Of a stretch of DNA of 14,528 bases, positions 14,427-14,528 are shown piece by piece. How positions within the stretch are numbered: the stretch's first letter is position 1; each line of letters begins with the position of its first letter. This DNA comes from SXXZ01 sp041177965 (GTDB lineage: Bacteria; Verrucomicrobiota; Verrucomicrobiia; Limisphaerales; UBA9464), in the NCBI GenBank assembly GCA_041177965.1, contig JBEGWF010000128.1, forward strand, positions 1-14,528, written 5' to 3'. The notes below the pieces were generated by a model, which was given only the letters and a program-made list of their open reading frames with translations, ran no database searches and was not told where the DNA came from. Both the position numbers and the translations under genes were made by a program.

Positions 14427-14528
14427 ATGCGAAAGGGGCGCATCAAACTCGAGGGCGGCGTCTACCACTGCGTCTCACGCACCGTCGGCGGTCAGTTCCT
14501 GCTCGATGACTCCGCCAAACACCACTTC
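14427..14528 (+). CDS. RAYT/Y1-type (IS200-like) transposase, N-terminal fragment cut by window edge
   Basis: The frame is open from ATG at 14427 to the last base, giving the first 34 residues. The sequence MRKGRIKLEGGVYHCVSRTV, followed by GGQFLLDDSAKHHF, matches the start of REP-associated tyrosine transposases (Y1_Tnp family): a short basic lead, then the strand 'GxYHCVSRTV', and an 'F/LLDDxxKxxF' helix. The catalytic HUH motif and tyrosine lie further on, outside the window, so activity cannot be judged. Such proteins act on single-stranded DNA at REP hairpins and are often domesticated, single-copy housekeeping-like genes. It is divergent from nnrD; the 98 bases between the two ATGs hold the hairpins described above. 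Confidence 0.78.
   Translation, partial: MRKGRIKLEGGVYHCVSRTVGGQFLLDDSAKHHF

Overview
The window is very GC-rich and reads like the chromosome of a verrucomicrobial bacterium, probably of the Limisphaerales/Pedosphaera type. This assignment is inferred from protein style and has not been tested with a marker gene. The signs are two prepilin-like proteins starting with the FTLIELLVVIAIIAILAG helix and ending in a DGH(V/T)E motif, PQQ-type secreted beta-propellers with the DWPxWRGP opening, a Calx-beta/Ig-like surface protein ending in a YVLE-like 'xWDLEVSEDMATW...RFYRV' module, and a RAYT-type transposase starting 'MRKGRIKLEGGVYHCVSRTV'. Only one gene has a clear Shine-Dalgarno sequence. No rRNA, tRNA or CRISPR was seen, and no gene-free stretch exceeds 300 bases.

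Layout. On the + strand, the 3' end of a PQQ-like propeller gene (1-480) is followed by a large secreted Ig/Calx-beta protein (599-3055). A convergent gap of about 240 bases then meets a minus-strand run of five close genes, read from 7645 down to 3295: pseudopilin, small lipoprotein, CBM9-like lipoprotein, PQQ-like propeller, second pseudopilin. The gaps between them are 24, 42, 47 and 8 bases, so they probably form one operon. All five products appear to be exported. A 10-bp perfect inverted repeat (7773-7813) and a candidate sigma70 promoter (7710-7737) separate this run from the next minus-strand unit.

That second unit (13207 down to 7847) encodes an ECF sigma factor, a membrane anti-sigma factor of the RskA type that overlaps it by 8 bases, and, 50 bases further on, a 1082-residue secreted beta-propeller protein of the Beta_propel (PF09826) kind. 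The simplest reading is a trans-envelope signalling cassette: the sigma factor is held by its anti-sigma factor, and the propeller protein is either an output or a periplasmic partner. Upstream, also on the minus strand, is a stand-alone NAD(P)H-hydrate dehydratase (nnrD). It carries an unusual collagen-like Gly-X-Y insertion encoded partly by short DNA repeats.

At the right edge a RAYT/Y1-type transposase begins on the + strand (14427 to the end), preceded by small hairpins that may be its REP-like partner sequence. The most interesting items are the sigma/anti-sigma/propeller unit, the Gly-X-Y insertion in NnrD, and the operon bracketed by two pseudopilins.
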